Shown here: positions 45,251-54,771 of the stretch, in pieces
Position numbering within the stretch: position 1 is the stretch's first letter
Layout: each line of letters starts with the position of its first letter
Notes under the pieces: generated by a model
What the model was told of the DNA's origin: nothing
The model's input: the letters and a program-made list of their open reading frames with translations, nothing else
The model's database searches: none
NCBI RefSeq assembly: GCF_900114085.1
Contig: NZ_FORU01000001.1
Location: forward strand, 390,637 to 454,636
Source: Myroides guanonis
Lineage (GTDB): Bacteria; Bacteroidota; Bacteroidia; Flavobacteriales; Flavobacteriaceae
DNA length: 64,000 nucleotides
Direction of reading: 5' to 3'
Translations under genes and position numbers: made by a program

Positions 45251-46709
45251 TATGATTTTATTAATTATAATAGCATTAATCCTTATTGGGTTAGGAAGTA
45301 TACTCGTTACACATTTTTATAAACGTGGTAAAAATAAGTCAGAAAATAATAAGGTAGATAATAAAGAGAAGTTAGTATTTTATCTAGACAAACTGACCTA
45401 TTGGCTTTTGTACGTAGCTGTTTTATCTCTTGGAGGTCTCATTTTTGGATCATATATTTTAACAAGAAATGCTAAATGGGAATGGGCAGATTTAAGTAAT
45501 AAGGGGGATTTAGGCGATGCTATTGGTGGGCTTACTAGTCCTTTTATCGGTTTTGCAGGAGTAATAGTAACGGGATTAGCATTTTATATGCAATATAGAG
45601 CTAATAGGTTACAAGTTGAGATTTTTAAGGATCAAAACAAACAAGTAAAAACACAATTTCAAAAACAATTAAAAAAGCAAAATAAAGAGGATAGAATTAG
45701 TCAATTTGAAAGTCAATTTTATGAGAGATTACGACTTTTAAAAGAGGAGATTTCTGAACTGAGATTAATGAATTTTGAAAAGAACGAATTTCAAGGGCGA
45801 TATGTTTTTTATGAACTAGAAAAAGAATTAAGATTTATATATTTAGTAGTTAGGGATATTTTACCTAAAGATGTAAAATTAAAGCAATGTTTTGAACTTA
45901 GTTATGATATTTTTTATAAAGGGAGGAAATCTTTTTTTAAATCATCAATAACAAATGATTATGAGTTTTTAAAAGATAAAGCGTTATTGAATAAATTAAA
46001 GTCAACATTTGAAAGTATGTATTTTTATTTTCAAGAAGAAATGAATGGTATTGAGATAGAAAATAAAAAGGATGCGTTTACATTAAAAGACCATGTTCTT
46101 TTTGATTTTAAATCATCACCTAAAGGATTTGAAAAGTTTCCTGATGTAAGGAATAGTGATGACTCTAAGATGTTTGAGTCTATGGATATTGGAAATAATT
46201 TGATTAATGTATATGATAAGATTAATTTGTCAGAAAAGTATAGTTTAACGAGCAATTTTGAGCCTAAAAAAACTGGAGAGAAATACTATAAAAAGTTCAA
46301 AGATAAATTTGATACGACAATGAAACATTTACCATTTCATGGTATGTATACGAAGTTGTCTATTGTATTTAGACAAATGCATGGTCTTGTGAAATTTGTT
46401 GTGAATAACGATATGCTAACTTATGAAGATAAAAGAAGTTATCTGAGGGTTCTTAGGGGTATTTTGGGTAATTATGAGCAATTACATTTATTTTATAATT
46501 GGTATGGTGGAATTGGCCCCCAATGGGAGAATGATGAGAATTGTTATTTTTCAGATTATAGAATGATACATAATTTGCCTATAGGACTGTTAATAGAAGA
46601 TATTCCAATTGAGGATTTGTTTAAAGATGATTTTATGTACGAAAGAGATAAAAAGGATATGGACTCTTTATTTGAGATAAATGAAGTGTTTTCAATTAAA
46701 GAAGATTAG
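45237..46709 (+). CDS. Putative phage abortive-infection membrane protein (putAbiC), copy 1
   Basis: 490 residues. Membrane segments about 5-26, 56-76 and 95-115 with the family motif GDAIGGLTSPFIGFAGVIVT. After AFYMQYRANRLQ comes a coiled region and FESQFYERLRLL; the C-terminal block is HGMYTKLSIVFRQMHGLVKF, SYLRVLRGILGNYEQLHLFY, CYFSDYRMIHNL. Homologous to the protein at 56814-58121 across both ends. It overlaps the helicase by 14 bases, so it belongs to the Gabija-like operon, where an AbiC-like gene is not a standard member. Confidence 0.82.
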   Translation: MKSDSMILLIIIALILIGLGSILVTHFYKRGKNKSENNKVDNKEKLVFYLDKLTYWLLYVAVLSLGGLIFGSYILTRNAKWEWADLSNKGDLGDAIGGLTSPFIGFAGVIVTGLAFYMQYRANRLQVEIFKDQNKQVKTQFQKQLKKQNKEDRISQFESQFYERLRLLKEEISELRLMNFEKNEFQGRYVFYELEKELRFIYLVVRDILPKDVKLKQCFELSYDIFYKGRKSFFKSSITNDYEFLKDKALLNKLKSTFESMYFYFQEEMNGIEIENKKDAFTLKDHVLFDFKSSPKGFEKFPDVRNSDDSKMFESMDIGNNLINVYDKINLSEKYSLTSNFEPKKTGEKYYKKFKDKFDTTMKHLPFHGMYTKLSIVFRQMHGLVKFVVNNDMLTYEDKRSYLRVLRGILGNYEQLHLFYNWYGGIGPQWENDENCYFSDYRMIHNLPIGLLIEDIPIEDLFKDDFMYERDKKDMDSLFEINEVFSIKED

Positions 46710-46856
46710 CACCTTGTTATAATTAGTGCTTAAAGTGTTTTGATTGTTAGTAAAAGACTGTAAAGTTTATTCAAATATACAAAGTGAATTATTAGGAAAA
46801 GTTAGTTAATTTGGAAGAAACTTTAGATTGACAAAGCTGTTGTAAAATATTTAACT

Positions 46857-47789
46857 ATGAACAAACAAGAATATTTTAAAATAAGTCGCGATCAAAAATT
46901 ACCGAACAGATGTCCATTATTAGGCTACTGCGATCGGCACGCTTGGACTCTGTATTTTTTTTCACAGTATGATTCAGTGGATTACGATAGGGACTTTATT
47001 AAAACATTACAGAAAGAAGGAGCTTTAGCTTCTGATTATGAAAGTAAAAGGATAAAATTAAGGGCAGAAGAACCAAGTATTTTACGAGGACCTAAATACG
47101 GAGATTTCTATAATATGTGTCCAGAAGTAAATCTTTTCGACAAAGATAATAGTATTGGTAATTTTGGAGGCATTGCTTGTACAGATGGAAGTTGGGATTA
47201 TGAGAGAAATTCAAATAATAAAGTAAATATTAGGGAAGTAAAGCACTTTTCGGAATGTCTTGAGTTTTCAAAGGAACAATATTCTTCAAATCATTATAAA
47301 TCCGAGAAAGAGTTTGTTAGTGAAGATTTTGATGAGATTTCAATAGAAAAACTTGGTCTTGATAAAGACCTTAGTACTATATTAAGCTTAAGACTGGAAG
47401 AGATAAAGTCTTGTTTTACAACTCATGCACCATTATCAATAATTATAATGTCTGGTAGTGTATTAGAAGGAATTTTATTGGGTTTAGCTTTAAAAGAGCC
47501 TGGAGTATTTAATCAGTCTAGAAAATCACCAAAAGATTTAGAGGGCAGAGTAAAATCATTTCGTTATTGGACACTAAATGATTTGATAGAGGTAGCGAGT
47601 GATTTAAAAATAATAGACGAGAATGTGAAGAAGTTCAGCCATAATTTACGTGGATTTAGAAATTATGTTCACCCTCACGAGCAGTTAGCCATTAACTTCA
47701 ATCCAGATATTCATACCGCTAAATTAGCATGGAACGTATTACAATTGGCTATAAGACAGATTGTAGAGAGCAATAGAAATAATTATTAG
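46857..47789 (+). CDS. HEPN-like protein with Cys-rich N-terminus
   Basis: 310 residues. N-terminal half has conserved-looking Cys/His positions (NRCPLLGYCDRHAWTLYFF, YNMCPEVNLF, GIACTDGSWDYER). C-terminal half (about 165-305) is helical with IIIMSGSVLEGILLGLAL and LRGFRNYVHPHEQLA, an R-x(3)-H pattern of the HEPN superfamily and of DUF4145-like proteins. It may be an RNase or a sensor. Separate from the Gabija-like operon by about 150 bases on the same strand, and convergent with the next gene cluster. Confidence 0.55.
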   Translation: MNKQEYFKISRDQKLPNRCPLLGYCDRHAWTLYFFSQYDSVDYDRDFIKTLQKEGALASDYESKRIKLRAEEPSILRGPKYGDFYNMCPEVNLFDKDNSIGNFGGIACTDGSWDYERNSNNKVNIREVKHFSECLEFSKEQYSSNHYKSEKEFVSEDFDEISIEKLGLDKDLSTILSLRLEEIKSCFTTHAPLSIIIMSGSVLEGILLGLALKEPGVFNQSRKSPKDLEGRVKSFRYWTLNDLIEVASDLKIIDENVKKFSHNLRGFRNYVHPHEQLAINFNPDIHTAKLAWNVLQLAIRQIVESNRNNY

Positions 47790-47944
47790 AGATAATTATC
47801 AGTTAGAAAGCTTAATAGTTATGGTTATTGTAGTTCATTATTCTCTAAATCAAGTAAATTATTACATTATGGGTTTAGGTGACAAACAAAGTGAATTCGT
47901 TTAAACGCAATAAAGCCTTTGTTTTACATTTCTAAATACTATCA

Positions 47945-49348
47945 TTAAACTTTCTCGAAAAAGTAAATTTCTTTAGGATCTTCTTTCGAATCAAAAAATT
48001 TGGCATGATTTATAACATAACCTTGAAATCCACAGTTTTTGAGAAGTAATTTACTAAGTAAGGTATAAAGCTTACCACTAATATACATCATATGAATGTC
48101 AATTTCTTCACTATTCCTTGGTTTGTCAGTGTTCATTAATATATTGCCATGTAATAAGTAATTACGATACTCAATTGCTGCTTCATCAGCAGAAGAAAGA
48201 ATAATGCCTAGTTGATCAAAAGGCTCGCGCAATTTCATTGCATTTGTAAGTCTCCGAGGGGTTATAGGACTGTTTAGGGCACTTAAACGTCGTTTCAATT
48301 TTAAAACGCTTTCATCATCTAATGTAGTAGAATACTTATCAATAACCGTATGAAGTTCTTCAATAATTTCAGTAGCTAGATTTTTATCGGTAATAAGATT
48401 TGTTTTTATTTTTGAAGGATTGGTAATAATGTCAGCTAAAGATTCTAGAACCACTGAAAAAGCACCAGGCATTGAAACTACGGATTTTAAATGTAACACT
48501 TCCATCAAAAAAATTATTGCCACTGAAAATTCTTCATTATCTCTGATTTGCTGTACAAATTTCGAAATAACAGTCGAAGGTATAACCATAAGTATTTCTT
48601 TGTAAGAATCAGCTGTATTCTTATAATCATTTGAAAATTCAAATGAATAGGGATTCCTTGTAACAGGATAGTAAATTGATTTTAATGATTCACGGGCTAG
48701 TCTATAATATTCAAAATTTAATCCTGAAAAAATATAGTGTTCACCACCTGGCATGTATCCAACAAGATATCCAATTCCTTTCTGAATAGCATATGAATCT
48801 CTTTGAAAGTCTCTGTAACTTACTTGGTCGAGGTTTTCGATGATGATGTATGATTGATCAGTAGTTTGATGTTGTATAATATCGTAGCGTTTTTCATCCA
48901 AAGTAATTCTAACACAATCAAATGCCCAAGGTATGATTTCATCATATTTGGGTGATTCTAACTTGAAATGGAACAAATTTTTTCTTTTAGAAGTGTCAAA
49001 GAAAAACATCCTGAAACTCGTGTTTCTCTTCAGATCCCCTCGCTTCATTGATTTGATATCAAATGTCAGCTCTCCCTTTACATTATCAAATATTTCGCTC
49101 CAGAACCTAGTTTGTTTTAAAGTCCCTGAACTAACTCTATATTTTTCTCCGCTGAGATTTATATCTAATTTACCATCGGCTGGGTATTTAAAAATACCCT
49201 TAAAAGAGATTTGAAACTCTTTATTTTGTTTGGTAATATTTGCACTTCCAGGAATATCATCGATAGATATGTCTTGGAACCTCAGACCCTCAATTTTTGA
49301 TATAACACTAATTTCTTTGAAGAAATCTTTTATTTTATAATCCATCAC
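47945..49348 (-). CDS. ApeA-like HEPN protein
   Basis: 467 residues. The N-terminal half is beta-rich (FQISFKGIFKYPADGKLDIN, GELTFDIKSMKRGDL) as in ApeA N-terminal domains. The C-terminal third is helical with the HEPN RNase motif in AIEYRNYLLHGNIL (R-N-x3-H, about residues 397-403). ApeA-type proteins cleave tRNA in response to phage. It starts 8 bases after the Mrr-STAND gene and so forms a two-gene operon with it. Family name is inferred from layout and motif. Confidence 0.65.
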   Translation of the reverse strand: MMDYKIKDFFKEISVISKIEGLRFQDISIDDIPGSANITKQNKEFQISFKGIFKYPADGKLDINLSGEKYRVSSGTLKQTRFWSEIFDNVKGELTFDIKSMKRGDLKRNTSFRMFFFDTSKRKNLFHFKLESPKYDEIIPWAFDCVRITLDEKRYDIIQHQTTDQSYIIIENLDQVSYRDFQRDSYAIQKGIGYLVGYMPGGEHYIFSGLNFEYYRLARESLKSIYYPVTRNPYSFEFSNDYKNTADSYKEILMVIPSTVISKFVQQIRDNEEFSVAIIFLMEVLHLKSVVSMPGAFSVVLESLADIITNPSKIKTNLITDKNLATEIIEELHTVIDKYSTTLDDESVLKLKRRLSALNSPITPRRLTNAMKLREPFDQLGIILSSADEAAIEYRNYLLHGNILMNTDKPRNSEEIDIHMMYISGKLYTLLSKLLLKNCGFQGYVINHAKFFDSKEDPKEIYFFEKV

Positions 49349-49356
49349 TTTATTGA

Positions 49357-51645
49357 TTAACGTTCAAAAAGAGCATCAATGTCATCTTCGCTCGACGTAC
49401 CTGAAAAAAAACTTGTGTTGTAGTTTTGTTCGTAATCGGGTTCATAGTTTTCAAAAAATTTTGTAGCCATAGCATCGATATCCATATTTGACGCAAATTT
49501 ATGTGTATCAAATGAACTCTTTTCTAATACGTTTACGTTGAACTCTTCAAGATAAAAATCTAGAATCTCCCGAATTTCATTTTCAATACCATTTAAGTCT
49601 ATTTCTTGTTTTGGATAACCATCAGGATAGAAACTGTAGTTAACATGTTTTTTATAATCAATATCTAAATCATTGTTATCAACGATGTTTTGTAAATAAT
49701 TTTCGATTAATAATTCAATTTGCATTAAAATATTTTCATCCTCAACATCATATCTATCTACAAAATCTAAAAGTTTCTTTAGCGTGTCTTCATTATCAAC
49801 ATCTTCGATAAAGTTGTATAAGAATTTAAAGTTTTTAAATTCTATTTCAGGTTCAAAATCTAACAAAATCATTAATAATTCCCATAGTCTATAACCCTTA
49901 GGATAATAAGCATTTATTAAGGTGTTCAAAAATTGCTCTATTCTTATTTTAAATTTATCATTTAGAAAATCACAATAAGATAAAGTAATTAAAAAATCCC
50001 AATCCTCATCATTCAATTTACGTTCAAAGAAGTATTCAAATAGATCTTCTAAAATTCTGTCTGAATTGGAGCTGTTAATTTTTTTTGAAAGAAATAAAGC
50101 TTGTAAGTAATCTATAGAAACTTCAGTTTCTAGTGATTTTATTATGTTACAAATCAAATCAATTTCCTCAGAATATGAGCCTAAAATGAAATCTGCAATT
50201 GAAGGGTTAAATAGTGTATATTCAAACTTATTTTCAGCAATTTGATTTCTATTTAATAATGATTTAGTAGCCAACTTTCTAACTGCTTCAAAGCTTTTAT
50301 CAGAATGATCGCCAAGATTTACTAGATGGATTTTTAAAAAGGTATTATAGGCATTTCTTAAAGTATTTTCAGCAATTTTACCTTTGTTGAAAACTGTTAA
50401 AAATGTAAGAGCTCTTACACAGTCATCCGTTTGATTTTGAAAATAGTCAGCCCAAATAACTTCAGGTTTATTCAAACTTATAATAATATATTTCCAGTAA
50501 TCTTCATAATGTAAATGTTCAACCAAGGTAGAATCTGTAATGAATTCTATTATTCGAGGGTTAAAGTTCTGATGTTTTATTATCTCTTTATATCTTTTAT
50601 TTTTGTAAATCTCTTCAATAAAGTCTTCATTCAAATTAGAGTGATATATGTGATTATAAAGGATCTTTGCTTTATCAAAAGCAGTTAGGTTTTCTACTTT
50701 AAGTAAAAATTCATTGTCAAGAATTTTACCATTTTGAAAAGAGTGACTTAAGCCACATGCTTTATTTAAAATGTTTGTACGTGATGTAAGGATAAACTTT
50801 TTAGAATTATCCTTACGTACTCTATTTATAAATTTTGTAATATGAGAATCTTTTTTATTATTGATTGCATCATACAAATTACTTCCTAAAAAATCATCAC
50901 AATAAAATAGAATTTTCTTTTTTTCTTTTTCTCGAAATAAACTTTCAGCTTCACTAATATTTTCTTCTATATCACAAAATTCAAACCCTTTAGTAAGATA
51001 GTATAGAGCTAAATTATCTGCAAGAGTAGTTTTACCAATACCTGGCTCACCAGACAATATAATTACATTTTTTTCTTCTAGAATTTTTAATCCCTTATTG
51101 TGATTTTCAGTTATTACATATTTATAAGCCTTTTCTTCAATATCTCGAATTGTGCTCTCACTTCGTCCCTTTATGGCATTATTGTAAATTAAGTCTAATA
51201 CACTAGTGCTTGTTATCCATAATTTAAAGTTTCTTTGAACAATATCATGGTTCTCCCTTTTTGATAAAAATGAGTTTAAATCTTCCTTCCCATAAATATC
51301 TGAATCTGAATGAATATATGGTTTGAAAATTTCTTTTATTTCTTGTTTATTTGCTCGAGAAAGCTCTTTTGAAGTAACAAAAATATATTTACTAGGATTT
51401 AATCTTTTTACTTTTACAGCTTCTTCAGATTTCAATTTGGAGATTAAAGTATTATAAGGTGTTTCTAAATAATGTTTACACTGTATAATACCTTCTTTTG
51501 ATTCACCAATCCAAAATCTCCCATCAACTCCTCCATCTCTACCAGACTTAAAAACTTCAACTTTTGTATCTAGCTCTTTTTCAATTATTGACGCGACTAA
51601 AGCCTCAAATTCCCGAGCATTAAGTTTTGAAAAATCATATTCCAT
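49357..51645 (-). CDS. Mrr-like nuclease fused to a STAND NTPase
   Basis: 762 residues. N-terminus (about 1-110) is a Mrr-type PD-(D/E)XK nuclease: REFEALVASIIEKEL, GRDGGVDGRF (Asp41) and IIQCKHY (QxK, Lys57). P-loop LSGEPGIGKTTLADNLA (about 194-210), Walker B-like KILFYCDDFLGSNLY and arginine-bearing KKFILTSRTN define a STAND-type NTPase (nSTAND3-like). The rest is helical, probably repeat-like. Length is much below the Avs proteins, though the layout (nuclease + STAND) is the same. Operon partner is the HEPN protein downstream. Confidence 0.8.
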   Translation of the reverse strand: MEYDFSKLNAREFEALVASIIEKELDTKVEVFKSGRDGGVDGRFWIGESKEGIIQCKHYLETPYNTLISKLKSEEAVKVKRLNPSKYIFVTSKELSRANKQEIKEIFKPYIHSDSDIYGKEDLNSFLSKRENHDIVQRNFKLWITSTSVLDLIYNNAIKGRSESTIRDIEEKAYKYVITENHNKGLKILEEKNVIILSGEPGIGKTTLADNLALYYLTKGFEFCDIEENISEAESLFREKEKKKILFYCDDFLGSNLYDAINNKKDSHITKFINRVRKDNSKKFILTSRTNILNKACGLSHSFQNGKILDNEFLLKVENLTAFDKAKILYNHIYHSNLNEDFIEEIYKNKRYKEIIKHQNFNPRIIEFITDSTLVEHLHYEDYWKYIIISLNKPEVIWADYFQNQTDDCVRALTFLTVFNKGKIAENTLRNAYNTFLKIHLVNLGDHSDKSFEAVRKLATKSLLNRNQIAENKFEYTLFNPSIADFILGSYSEEIDLICNIIKSLETEVSIDYLQALFLSKKINSSNSDRILEDLFEYFFERKLNDEDWDFLITLSYCDFLNDKFKIRIEQFLNTLINAYYPKGYRLWELLMILLDFEPEIEFKNFKFLYNFIEDVDNEDTLKKLLDFVDRYDVEDENILMQIELLIENYLQNIVDNNDLDIDYKKHVNYSFYPDGYPKQEIDLNGIENEIREILDFYLEEFNVNVLEKSSFDTHKFASNMDIDAMATKFFENYEPDYEQNYNTSFFSGTSSEDDIDALFER

Positions 51646-51766
51646 ATTTTAAATTAATTTTCTATTCAAATTTATTATAAAGTAGTTTGTTTAGATTAAT
51701 AGTTATTTCGAAGGCTGGGAAGCCTACAAGTGCCTTTAAATTTTTTATATGAAAATAAAGAAATCA

Positions 51767-52441
51767 TTATAAAAGTGGATTGGATTTTATATAATCAAAA
51801 TATAATTGACGTACTCCACCTTCTAATCTTAACCTTAATAAATTTTCTTGATTTAAAGCACTAGCTTTCTCAATACACGAAAACACAAATTTCACTAATA
51901 AATCAACATTTATTAGTGTTGTGTATTTTTCTGTATTCCCATCTAACTCTTCATAACATCCATTCCACTTTACTTTAGACTCTTGAATAATATGTTGTAT
52001 TTCAGATGAATATCTGAATCTATAATGCTTGTCTTTGTTTGCGCTATTTTCTCCATGTGAAATCAAGCTTGCACTATGTAACAAACTATTTCGTAATGCA
52101 TAAAGAACATCGATTAACTCATCATTTTGATCTATTCCTCCAAAATTGACTAAAGCTCTTTTTATATTGTTTTGGAATCTAATATTTGATATATCCATTC
52201 TATCATAGCATTTTCCCAATTGTTCTAATATAGTAAACAGTCCAATTAACGGTATCAATTGTTTTGAATAATCATTATTTAAAGCATGCCTAATATTTTG
52301 ACTGGTAAAAGACAAAGTAGAACGCAATAGATGATCTTTAACGATATGGGGTATATTGTGATGATCAAGATGTATAAAGCTCATCTCCCTTATAGTAAGT
52401 TGATTTATATATTTATTTTTAAATTGAATTGGTTGAATCAT
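51767..52441 (-). CDS. HEPN-domain protein
   Basis: About 224 residues, helical, with the HEPN motif RNSLLH (about residues 114-119 in VLYALRNSLLHSASL), giving the catalytic Arg-Asn-His of an RNase. No other domain is recognisable. The open frame extends to 52510, but upstream sequence is a tandem repeat and the ATG at 52441 is preferred. Single gene between the Mrr-STAND operon and the intron remnant. Confidence 0.7.
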   Translation of the reverse strand: MIQPIQFKNKYINQLTIREMSFIHLDHHNIPHIVKDHLLRSTLSFTSQNIRHALNNDYSKQLIPLIGLFTILEQLGKCYDRMDISNIRFQNNIKRALVNFGGIDQNDELIDVLYALRNSLLHSASLISHGENSANKDKHYRFRYSSEIQHIIQESKVKWNGCYEELDGNTEKYTTLINVDLLVKFVFSCIEKASALNQENLLRLRLEGGVRQLYFDYIKSNPLL

Positions 52442-52497
52442 ATTAAAGTTTTTATTTACTACATAGCGAATTATAATGCACTGCTGCTTCTCAAAAA

Positions 52498-52525
52498 TAC
52501 AATATCTCAATATCTCAATATCTCA
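52498..52525. repeat. Tandem repeat of 8 bp
   Basis: AATATCTC three times in a row, followed by AAATT. Directly upstream of the HEPN gene; may act as a slippery expression switch or is just a scar. Confidence 0.6.
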
Positions 52526-52618
52526 AATTATGCGATTTTTCCACTCCATAAATCAAAAGAAATCTCTTATTCATAAAAATCATAGTTCAGACTTTAAAGA
52601 AAACTCATGATTGTGTCA

Positions 52619-52690
52619 AGAGTCGTAATACGGGAAGTTTTTACGTACGGTTCTGTGAAAGACTTGGGTTAAAATGCCTTGTCTACTCGG
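52619..52690 (+). mobile_element. Group II intron 3' end (domains V and VI) remnant
   Basis: Domain V-like stem: GAGTCGTA (52620-52627) pairs with TACGGTTC in ACGTACGGTTCTGTGAAAG, as in the canonical GAGCCGTA...CGTACGGTTC. Domain VI follows: AGAC-TT-GG, loop, CC-TT-GTCT, then CTACTCGGTCC, the usual end of such introns. No reverse transcriptase and no 5' half is present in the window, so it is a degenerate leftover. Confidence 0.72.
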
Positions 52691-52711
52691 TCCATTCTTG
52701 TGCTCAGTAAT

Positions 52712-54391
52712 TTATTGTTTAAAATTAAACATCAAACCTAAAGGAGATTTTTTTAAGTTCTGTCTTTCAATATCTGCTTGTTTCATTTTCTCAATTGTTT
52801 TGGGTAAATCTTTAATTTTTGGGGCATCAATGATTTGATTTAAAACAACCGTTGATACTCCATAGAGAGGTGTGCCTAGACATGCAGACGCTATTTCCAC
52901 GGAACCCATTACGAGCCAAGACCCAAATTCTTTCCCTGCAATTTTCCATTTTTTATTAATTAACTTTTTAATATTCTCTTGATGCTGATTGAAGGCAACA
53001 TTCAAATTATTAAATACTGTATTTGTTGTATTATTAAAATCAAATTCATTTGCTGTTACCAGTTCTTCAATACCCTTAGATAAAATTCCCCTAATTTCAT
53101 TAATAGCACCATTTTTACGTAATTCAATTAAGCCCTTTGGAGGTATCTTACCAATCCATTGAAGATATGTATTATCAAGGCCATTAAGTCCTTTAACAAT
53201 ATGCATTTTTGTGAAATCTAATTCAGGATAAGTCCTTTCTGAGTCATATTCTAACTTCCATTTAAAATATTCCCAAGATGTTGGTGCATCTATTAAAGGG
53301 ATACCACCAATTTTCGAAGATTTAACTAAGAGTTCATTACAAATACTCATTCTACCATAGCCCATCATAGAAACTATAACACCAGGATTATCAGTTCCAA
53401 ATGCTTTAGTGGTATCACTTTTCATTTGATTTTTAATTTGTATTTCTAACGACTCTTTAAATTCTGTGTCAAATAATACTCTCTTTGGGTCTTTTATTTC
53501 ATTTGTAACTTTTTCTATTGTATCTAAACTTTTTCCAAACTCTATAAGTTCTTCCATGCTTTCAAACTTTCTATCAAATACTTTTTGAGCATGATAAAGA
53601 GTATCTTTTTCGCCTAATTTAGAAATGTTTTCATAAGCGAATTCATCCATCATTTCTTTATCTGGAAGAATTACTACTATAGGTTTATTGAGCTCAGTTA
53701 ATGCTAGTTCTTTGTATTGTAAAATGTTCAAAGCATGTTTTAAGAGAAAATACACTCTCTGTTCTTTAGTCCATATTTCAAACATATGTCTTGACCTAAT
53801 AAAAGGACAAGGAAGAATTATTGTATCAGTATATATCCCACATTTAGAAGCAATATTTTCGTCGTTTGCAGGAAATAAATCTCCACCAAAGACAGCTTTT
53901 ATAGAGTCATATTCATCTTCAAGGTGTAAATATCCAGATTCTGCTACTAATCCCCAAAACTCTTCAAGGTCTTTTAGAATAGGTTCAATTACTTCGTTTA
54001 GGTGATCTATCGATTGTTTACCATAAGCAATAATTTTCGCAACTTGATGTGGAGAAACATTTTGATCAATCATTATTTCATAGAAATGATTGAAATTAGC
54101 ATCGATTTGGCTAAAATAACTTTCTTGAATTTGTTGAAGAGAAATAGCACTTTTCATTTTGATTCTGTGATCAAAATGCTCAGTAGCTAGTGCCATCGAA
54201 CGAATACGTCCATCAATTGTAGAAAGATCAGGTTCGCCATTTTCATCGTATCTAGCTTTAGAAAAACTTTCTTCTAAATCATTACGCATATTTTCAGCAA
54301 AAATGATTTTTCCTTCTTCTATTAGGTCTTTTAAAATTAAAACCCGTCTTTTAACTCTTTCCTCGTATTCTTTCTCTTCTTTAGATTTCAT
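52712..54391 (-). CDS. Unrecognised 559-residue protein of the defence island
   Basis: No family identified. The N-terminus is a long charged helix (EEKEYEERVKRRVLILKDLI), a helical region follows to about 200 and a mixed region with IVVILPDKEMMDEFAYEN and VIVSMMGYGRMSICNELLV. A hydrophobic stretch near the C-terminus (GSWLVMGSVEIASACLG, LYGVSTVVLNQII) could insert in a membrane. It is alone on its transcript, flanked by intron remnant and repeat, and shares strand with the island. No nuclease or P-loop motif is seen. Confidence 0.6.
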   Translation of the reverse strand: MKSKEEKEYEERVKRRVLILKDLIEEGKIIFAENMRNDLEESFSKARYDENGEPDLSTIDGRIRSMALATEHFDHRIKMKSAISLQQIQESYFSQIDANFNHFYEIMIDQNVSPHQVAKIIAYGKQSIDHLNEVIEPILKDLEEFWGLVAESGYLHLEDEYDSIKAVFGGDLFPANDENIASKCGIYTDTIILPCPFIRSRHMFEIWTKEQRVYFLLKHALNILQYKELALTELNKPIVVILPDKEMMDEFAYENISKLGEKDTLYHAQKVFDRKFESMEELIEFGKSLDTIEKVTNEIKDPKRVLFDTEFKESLEIQIKNQMKSDTTKAFGTDNPGVIVSMMGYGRMSICNELLVKSSKIGGIPLIDAPTSWEYFKWKLEYDSERTYPELDFTKMHIVKGLNGLDNTYLQWIGKIPPKGLIELRKNGAINEIRGILSKGIEELVTANEFDFNNTTNTVFNNLNVAFNQHQENIKKLINKKWKIAGKEFGSWLVMGSVEIASACLGTPLYGVSTVVLNQIIDAPKIKDLPKTIEKMKQADIERQNLKKSPLGLMFNFKQ

Positions 54392-54771
54392 TAAAGATGT
54401 TAAGTTTTTTTATCATTAGTTGTGTTACTATTACGGAAAACATTATTTTTTACGAAACAAAAACACAAACATCACAAGAAGCTCACATCCTAATTCCGTT
54501 AAATCCAAGCCAATTTACTCAAATTAATGATATAAAAAAACCAACCTTACATTATTACATGTAAAATAGGTTATATAGGTTTTAACTGATTAAAAATAGG
54601 AGGTAAGGGGCGGCATCACTCTTTTCAGTCCCCTAATTCAAATCAAATAAATCACAGTTCAGATTAGAAAAACTCACAGATTACAAATCTAGGAAAGCGT
54701 GACAGTATTTTGATGATGGTTGTATTTACCTATATTTCTTAAATAGTTTTCAGACCTATCTACCCTATAGG
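54392..54771. repeat. Gap with phrase repeat, cluster 8
   Basis: 380 bases without gene. The word ACTGATTAAAAATAGGAGGT (54587-54606) is exactly repeated at about 30157-30176, and the following CTCTTTTCAGTCCCCTAATTC and CACAGTTCAGATTA belong to the dispersed repeats. A short palindrome TTACATGTAA lies near 54555. Confidence 0.6.
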
